DNA from: Stereum hirsutum FP-91666 SS1 | Lineage: Eukaryota; Basidiomycota; Agaricomycetes; Russulales; Stereaceae | Length of the DNA: 24,516 bases | Direction: 5' to 3' | NCBI RefSeq assembly: GCF_000264905.1 | Contig: NW_006763154.1 | Coordinates: forward strand, 18,642-43,157 | Shown: piece after piece, positions 18,659-24,516 of the stretch | Layout: the number at the start of each line of letters is the position of its first letter | Position numbering within the stretch: the first letter of the stretch is position 1 | Position numbers and translations under genes: made by a program | Notes under the pieces: model-generated | The model's input: only the letters and a program-made list of their open reading frames with translations | What the model was told of the DNA's origin: nothing | Database searches by the model: none

Positions 18659-19965
18659 ATGTCTTCTCCTGCATCCGTGAAACGAGTCGGCATGTTCAGC
18701 GAGCTATTTCCACCAAAGTCAACGTGGAATGTCGAAGATGTTCCCGACCTCACTGGCCAAACCATCCTCGTTACAGGCGGTAGCTCCGGCATCGGGAAGG
18801 AGATGTCGAGGGTCAGTCTCTCCTACACCCTGATCATATTTCGACCGCTTACAACCTAACTTCCTTTTTCATAGGTTTTAGTGGCCAAGAACGCTCGAGT
18901 TTACATTGCCTCCCGCTCCGAACACAAGTCCTTAGAAGCCATCGAGGAGATCAAAGCTTCTACGGGGAAGACGGAGGTCTTCTTCCTCAAACTTGACCTT
19001 GGCGACCTTCGCGCTGTCAGGGAGGCTGCAGAAGAGTTCATGCGAAAGGAGTCAGAGCTGCATGTCCTGGTCAATAACGGGTGACTTACCGACTTATCTT
19101 TTAATGACTCAACGTATACAACTGACGTATCCTCTGACTGGTTTAGAGGGGTGATGAGCCCACCAGTAAAAGAATTAACGGTTCAAGGGTATGACCTTCA
19201 GTTTGGAACTAATGTTCTGGGTGAGCCGTCGAGTCTCGAGTTTGGTTTCGCTCTCAACTGAGTACTCGGCATGAACGCAGGTCATTTCTTCTTCACCTCT
19301 TTGTTACTGCCAATCCTCCGTCGCACTGCCACCAACCCGCACAATGAAGCTCATCGTGTCCGTATCGTTGTATTGTCCTCGAGCGCACATATGTTTGCAT
19401 CTGAGGGAATCCTATGGGAAACGTTACAGAAGGGCGATGTCGCCACAAAAGCGAGGGAGAATAAAGGACATCGTTGGCTTTACGGGCAAAGCAAGCTTGT
19501 AAGTCTAATCGACACGGAAGCCTAGGTTTATCACTTATCCGATTCGACCGCCTAGGGGAACATATTAATAGCAAAGGAATTAGCTAGGCGTTTCGGTGAC
19601 CAGAGCATCGTTACCACGTCTGTGCATCCAGGTGAATCCCAAACAAGTCCAAACTCTGCGACCGTTTATTAAATCAACATATTGAACATGAGACGATCAT
19701 CTTGTATTCAGGTAGCATCGTTTCGGACATGCAGCGTCACCTCAACCCCATCGCGGTGTGGATCATGCGCAAGCTCCTCGGCTACCCATTAAGTATGGGA
19801 ATTATTACTCCATTGTTTGCCGCCACCGCTCCGGAGACGTTGGGGATGAATGGGGAGTACATTACTTGCTGGGCACGAAGATCGATCCCTCGAGGCAAGG
19901 GGTGTGACCAGGCGCTGTCAGCAAGGTTGTGGGACTGGTGTGAGGAGCAGGTCAAGGGATTTTGA
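18659..19965 (+). CDS. Short-chain dehydrogenase/reductase (classical SDR, retinol dehydrogenase-like)
   Basis: Six exons (18659-18811, 18875-19080, 19147-19220, 19281-19498, 19556-19631, 19712-19965) join to 326 residues. The NAD(P)-binding Rossmann motif is VTGGSSGIGKEMSR, the structural motif is LVNNGGVMSPP (NNGG in place of the usual NNAG), the catalytic Ser lies in VVLSSSAHM, and the YxxxK motif is in WLYGQSKL. A segment TTSVHPGSIVSDMQRHL follows as in this family, and the C-terminus ends LWDWCEEQVKGF. It should reduce or oxidise a small carbonyl or alcohol substrate with NAD(P)H; the substrate cannot be read from the sequence. The protein is complete with no broken motif. It converges on the GMC oxidoreductase remnant; no functional link is evident. 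Confidence 0.92.
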
Positions 19966-20091
19966 GATACGCGGCATGCTCTGACCATGCCCCCGGGGAG
20001 TTTCAGAAGTTCCAGTGTGAAGGTTGTGTCTCGTATCATGCCAAGCCGATGGGTACTCGTATGTATGATACACGAGTCCCGAACACATATA

Positions 20092-20740
20092 TCATGATCG
20101 TCGACTAGCTGCAGCAATAACAACATCCGCGGCCTTTTCTGAAATCTGGCGGAACTTCTCTGAGCGTCGCCCTGCATTAGGTGTAATAGACTACTTACCA
20201 TATACGTTGGTGTGGTGATAAAATACCCAGGGACATCGGGCCAGGAGCTGGCGTCGACGACACGAAGACCTGCAGCACCGCGCACGCTGAAGTTGCCGTC
20301 GAGAACGGCCATCGGGTCTACGGCAAAGGACGATCAGATCATCGAGGTCTTGGATGCTCGAATCGTGAGCTTACCATCGTCGGCTCCCATTTTATTAGTG
20401 CAGCAGGCATGATGTCCTAAACGAGAGGACGTCCAATCATTAGTGAATACTCAGCGAGTGAAAGGCAGACTGGACGCCACCGACCAAAAACATTCTCATA
20501 AATGTACTCATCAATCTCGTCGTCCGTCTGCACCCGCGATCCGGGTGAAGTTTCTCCTTCAATCCACGGAGATACCGTCAAGCCACCGATGATTCCTCTA
20601 GCTCGTTTGAGTGCTTCGCGCAGATCTGCGACGTCCTGTGGTCCCTGGGCTGCTTGGAACCTGAGTTTCTGGATGTTCAGGGGGTCTTGGGGGCCTGGAC
20701 CTGTGAGGTTGACGAAGCCGCGCGATAAGTCTGATCGTTT
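20092..20740 (-). pseudogene. GMC oxidoreductase, C-terminal remnant
   Basis: Four minus-strand segments (about 20740-20485, 20416-20375, 20317-20199, 20145-20092) splice in frame to about 155 residues of the GMC C-terminal domain. They contain LSRGFVNLTGPGPQDPLNIQ, the active-site block HHACCTNKMG, NFSVRGAAGLRVVDASSWPD, PGYFITTPTYM and the terminal ISEKAADVVIAAASRRS. The family (aryl-alcohol oxidase, glucose oxidase, choline dehydrogenase) normally has about 570-650 residues with an N-terminal FAD-binding GxGxxG motif. Nothing upstream of about 20740 continues the homology; the next minus-strand coding sequence is the end of the Crinkler-like gene at 20980. The fragment has correct introns and no stops, so the truncation may be recent, through a rearrangement that removed the 5' three quarters. 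Confidence 0.8.
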
Positions 20741-20979
20741 CTTGTGCTTTGAACTCAATGGATAACCGAGCGCTCCAAGCCAATGATAATGAAAGAGCAT
20801 GTATATTCAAAGCCATCAAAACAATTGATAAAAGAGGCACGGTGTACGAGAGCATGGGGCAAATCACAAAGGAAAAATGATAACGAGAGAATTCGAGGAG
20901 ATGAAAGCATACAAACACGATATTACACAACGAAAATGAGCGATGTCCATACAGAGTTCCGGAGGCGGGAATTCTGCAT

Positions 20980-23900
20980 CTAGGTTGCCCTCGGCTCTGG
21001 AACCCTGACCATGTTCTGAGCACCAGCCAGCGCCCAGGTAGCGCCAAAATATCTCTTGAATGGCCAACTCTGGGTTACAGACAGAGGGCCCCAGACGTCC
21101 TCTTCGCACTTCCAGAAGTGCTTGGGAGTCTCCTCAGGCCCCGCGATGGCAATGACGCTGATATGGTCCGGAATTTTCGCTTCCTCCTCGGCGGATAGTG
21201 GGACCAGAGGCTCGTAGTCTCCGTGCTTTGCGAGTCGCATCTTCTCGAAGATCTCCATGATCGCGGGGCCTTCCTCAGTCGAAAGTTTCCTGTCCGGTTC
21301 TCCCTACAGAATTGAGAACACAAAGCGGCCAGTTAGGAAAATGGATATAAAACTCGAAAATTCAGACGGAAAGAGGAACAAACGTACCGGTTTGTTGCAG
21401 CGAGACATGTAGATCCATTCCGGGTCAAGAGACTGTTTGGCCTCCCGGAAAGTCACCGACCTGATTTTACCGTTCTCCCCAGTAGTAAACTTGGCCTGCA
21501 CATGGATCCTGATAATCTTCGAAGAACCCTTGGGTCTAGCATAGAATTCCACGTCGATGTGGTTGTTCGGGTCGGGGAGATAGAACGCGGCTCCTACACC
21601 ACGTTCAACGGTCTCCTTCAAATCTGGGGCCTTGTTGGCTCTGAACCCGAGTGGCAGGCTGCTGCTAGGACCACAACCCCACCCAGCCGAGGACGCGACA
21701 TACTCGCCATCAACCTTGTAAATGGCGACGAGCTCACATTCGAGATCCTCCAGATGTTTGTATTTCTCGCGAAACAGAAGAAGATCGCCCAACCTGCGGA
21801 ACTGGCCGCCGAACATCAGCGCGATGATGACCAAGATCTGAAGTTCGTACGATCGTCCTTGCGAACAGGGTTCGGGCGCCCAGCGCGTGGAGTCGCCCAC
21901 GGCCTTGATCAACTCGTCCTTGCAACGGATCATAAGAGAGAAAATCACCAGCGGCTCGGTGATGGAAACGACGAAGGCCTTTTGTCCATCGGCGCCGCGC
22001 GACTCGGACTTGTGAGCACTGCTCTTGTCTGTGCTCCCGTCGTCGGCGCTCCCGTTGCCAGTGGTCCCGTTGCCAGTGGTTCCTTTGCCAGTGGTTCCTT
22101 TGCCAGTGGTTCCTTTGCCAGTGGCTCCTAAGCCAGTGCTTCCGACTTTGTCAGTGCTCCCGTCGTAGGTCTCTTCGCAGCGTACATGCCCTATACTAGC
22201 CTTGACGAGCTTCAGCTCCTTGTCAGTGACAGTGGACATGGTCCCGGTGGTGATGTAGCGTGCGACCATGTGGATGACCGTCGTCTTGACGTCTAGATTA
22301 AGACAAACAGTCAGTTCAATGCAAGTATAATGGTGTAGCGTAATCGAAATACGAACCAGGGGGCAAGGAGTCGTACTCCTTCCAGTCGATGATCGGTCTG
22401 ATCTCGTTGGCGAGCTCGATCGCTTTGCCTTCGAGGCATGCCTCTTCGCGCTCAATCTGACCTCCATCCGTACACACATAGCCACCAGTTAGACGCAGAG
22501 CAAACAGAGTGAAGAGTCGATGAGGACATTCGGTATCGGATCGAAGCACTATCTCGATGAAGCACGCGGTCACTCGATACCTGGATGATTGGGAAAATAT
22601 TGAGTAAGAAGTGTGATGTGCGACTGCAGAGCAAAGTATGGACACTCACCGGCCGGGAAACAAGTCCAGCATCCGCTGGACAAGCCGTTTGAAGGACTTT
22701 ACCGGTATTTTGCGCTTTTCAGCCCAGGGCCCAAGATGCTTGAGTATATACTTCCGTTGCTCTTCCTTGTCGTAGAAACCATCTGGAATATAGACCACCT
22801 TCAGGCGGGTACCCAAGCGAGCGGTCGTGGACTGCACGGAGTCTATGATTTGGTCCTCAGATAGGCTGATTCCGGAGATGACGGTATGAGTGAATAGGCC
22901 GAACCCCGTAAGAACGTTAACCACCTCGGTCAAGAATGAGCGAGGACGATCAGGGTCAGCGCGAGAGCGAAAATGAGAGGTGTATTCCAGTGCGCCAAAC
23001 TGAGCCTCGTCAATAATCAGGTAGAAAATCTTCATGTATTCTGAGAAGTTGGATTTTAGCCGATGCATGGTAGCCCGAAGGATAGCCCAAATCGCAGATG
23101 GAGAAGCGTCTCGAAGGTCGTCTTCCAGGCGCTCGCAGATATCCTGATAGAGTTCAGGAAAGTCCTTGTATGACAGCTCGGGATGAAGCTCAAACAAAGC
23201 CCACTGCATCTTCCAAGTCTCAACAGACACAGCGTCTGGTTTGCACTTCAGGAATGCTTCGAGAACGGAAATCCGAGACAGGACCGAAGTCAAGACGCAG
23301 GTTCGCACAATTGTCCGATTCTCCCCGAGTTGTGCTGTGTCGCCAGATATTGGGCCGAACTTGGACCTGTCTGCGAGAGAGTTCAGAATGCCGGAACAAC
23401 TCCGAAAGCCAGGATCGGTGGGATCCTTTCCGAGTTCGGGGGGCCGACAGGAAATACCTAAACCACAGAAGTTTCCAAGGAGGCGTGCACATGTCTGAGT
23501 CTTTCCGGTCCCGGAAGCGCCAGAGAGCAGACTTTGAGAGTGTCAGTGCGTTTCGATAACCGAACAAAGAAAGACACGCACGAGACTCGGGCCGAAAATT
23601 TGTGTTTAGCTGAAAGATCGGTCTCGTCTTTGTCCATACCGATCAAATCGCGCGCAAAGACCGAACTCATCTCTCCCCCAAGCTTGAATTCTTCGGACAG
23701 CAATGATCCGTTCTTTAGGCGATCAAGAAAGGGGTCGTACGTCTGAAAGACATCATCGATAGTCTGCTTGACTTCGTCCGGGCCTCGTTTCTTGGGTGTG
23801 TCTGCGCGGGGGTCAATTAAAAATGGGCATCAAGTGAACGTGGATGACGTGACTCACAGGGTTCATCAGATGGGTGCGGATGCTGTGGCCTGGGAGGTGC

Positions 23901-24029
23901 TGTCTTAACTTGCTCGAAAGACGGCGCAGGGGCTAAAGTGAAAATTTCAGGTTCTTGATTCCAGTGAAGCAATAATGTGGACGTACGATCTTCCGGTGTC
24001 GCATCCGTAGTGGGTAAGGCGCATGGCAT
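20980..24029 (-). CDS. Crinkler-like protein: P-loop NTPase with possible PD-(D/E)XK nuclease end
   Basis: Seven exons on the minus strand (24029-23987, 23932-23858, 23801-23582, 23531-22650, 22580-22357, 22292-21388, 21303-20980) join to 890 residues. A Pro-rich leader precedes an NTPase with Walker A GASGTGKT (about 117-124) and Walker B YLIIDEAQFG (D287, E288). It is followed by a helical block ending RYRVTACFIEIVLRS, an arrangement I associate with Crinkler (CR) proteins of Agaricomycetes and oomycetes. A Gly/Thr pentapeptide linker (about 531-562) leads to a C-terminal domain with HIDVEFYARP and IRIHVQAKFTT (D728, Q747, K749), a spacing compatible with a PD-(D/E)XK nuclease in which Gln replaces the acidic residue. 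In fungi such proteins are proposed to act in conflict or as nuclear effectors; the role here is unknown. The classical CR N-terminal header is not seen, so the start is uncertain. The model is intact, without frameshift. Confidence 0.75.
22051..22140 (-). repeat. 15-bp in-frame tandem repeat inside the Crinkler-like gene
   Basis: Six 15-bp units, of the form TCCTTTGCCAGTGGT on the + strand, encode repeats of Gly-Thr-Thr-Gly-Lys/Asn on the minus strand. Units 1-2 and 3-4 are identical pairs, which suggests recent slippage. The repeat lies between the NTPase region and the nuclease-like end and probably forms a flexible linker of variable length. Confidence 0.85.
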
Positions 24030-24097
24030 ATGCCTATGGAGGTCCGATCCGAAATGGCCCGAAATGGCCCTTTTTGTCCGGACAAATTTTGGTTCAA

Positions 24098-24375
24098 CTT
24101 GTACGCACACGGATCGGGTGGCACCTTTTCAGACGATTTCTGTACTCGTTTTTGATCGGAGGTTGATTTGCGAGGCTATTGTACGAGTATGGGATCAGAG
24201 ATATATCCAGAAGAGTTTTGTCCGCACTATTGATCAAACCTCAAATCACGAGCTTCATGTGCGCATACAGGATGCAATGTCCCACAGGCAGAATATTGTA
24301 CGCATAAATGATCGAACATACTATTCCGGTAGTTTTGTCCGCATAACGACAAAACAAACGGGCCTAGCACACATA
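24098..24375 (+). repeat. 39-bp minisatellite, seven degenerate units
   Basis: A TGT core recurs at 24100, 24141, 24180, 24219, 24258, 24297 and 24336, with steps of 41 then five of exactly 39 bp. The shared core resembles TTTTGTCCGCATA followed by TGATC. In the + frame open from 23977 to 24495, units 2-7 encode a 13-residue repeat with a Val-Arg-Ile/Val-x-Asp pattern. The array lies directly upstream of the proposed start of the Crinkler-like gene. Its function is unknown. Confidence 0.75.
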
Positions 24376-24516
24376 GCCCAAAGACTATTCAGATATAGTG
24401 ACACTCTACGCTGCTCCATCAAATTCCGTTGCTTCCTCGCCACCCGAGAACTCCTCATGATCCGCTACCTCTGCAGGAACAGCTGTAGACACTGACAATC
24501 GTGCCACAGGCTACGG
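24376..24516. other. Window edge, no gene assigned
   Basis: About 140 bp after the minisatellite. The + reading frame started within the array runs to 24495, but nothing in it resembles a known protein. Confidence 0.35.

Noticed and set aside
21502..22131. A 209-codon + strand frame
   Set aside because: It is antisense to the Crinkler-like exon, which has the P-loop context, splice signals and a coding repeat on the other strand.
1..24516. CRISPR arrays, bacterial operons, Shine-Dalgarno sites
   Set aside because: The window is plainly eukaryotic with spliceosomal introns; none of the tandem repeats has spacer-like unique inserts.
1..24516. tRNA or rRNA genes
   Set aside because: No cloverleaf-like sequence with A and B boxes and no rRNA core motif was noticed; a covariance-model scan would be needed to exclude them.

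Overview
The window looks like nuclear DNA of a mushroom-forming basidiomycete (Agaricomycetes). Genes are split by many short introns (mostly about 50-75 nt) with GT[A/G]NGT donors, CT[A/G]A[C/T] branch points and AG acceptors, and the gene set (CSC1-like channel, Cdc4-type myosin light chain, UAS-UBX protein, GMC oxidoreductase, Crinkler-like NTPase, Tc1/mariner DDE transposase) is typical of that group. All gene models here were spliced by hand from reading frames.

Layout. 1-2300 is gene-poor repeat DNA: a C-rich low-complexity stretch, about five degenerate units of a 160-bp tandem repeat, and a patch of short GGGTCC/GGGTACC words. 2301-8063 is a nest of Tc1/mariner-type DNA transposons. 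A 149-bp MITE (2301-2449) lies next to a large element here called E1 (2463-8061). E1 carries a multi-exon gene of unknown function (3168-5287, +) and a three-exon DDE transposase (5571-6693, -). A second element, E2 (6785-8047), with its own long terminal inverted repeats and a TA target duplication, has landed inside the right TIR of E1. Removing E2 and one TA restores a 27-base perfect match between the two E1 ends, so E1 was originally about 4.33 kb, large for this superfamily because of its passenger gene.

8132-17065 is ordinary, gene-dense sequence: a Ubx2/FAF2-like UAS-UBX protein whose N-terminal UBA exon is not in view (E1 ends 68 bp before its first in-frame ATG), an essential myosin light chain (-), a probable proteasome assembly chaperone 1-like protein (-), and, divergently transcribed from it, a CSC1/OSCA-type channel (+, 15 exons). 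17066-18658 holds coding-like but unresolved minus-strand segments. 18659-19965 is a short-chain dehydrogenase (+); 20092-20740 is the C-terminal remnant of a GMC oxidoreductase (-). 20980-24029 is a Crinkler-like protein (-) with a P-loop NTPase and a possible PD-(D/E)XK-type nuclease end joined by a pentapeptide repeat. A 39-bp minisatellite lies just upstream of it.

The most unusual object is E1: a transposon whose terminal repeats enclose both its transposase and a separate, intron-rich host-like gene. The inference is that a lineage-expanded family of unknown Agaricomycete proteins may travel as transposon cargo. The E1 and E2 termini are related, so the E1 transposase may also move E2.
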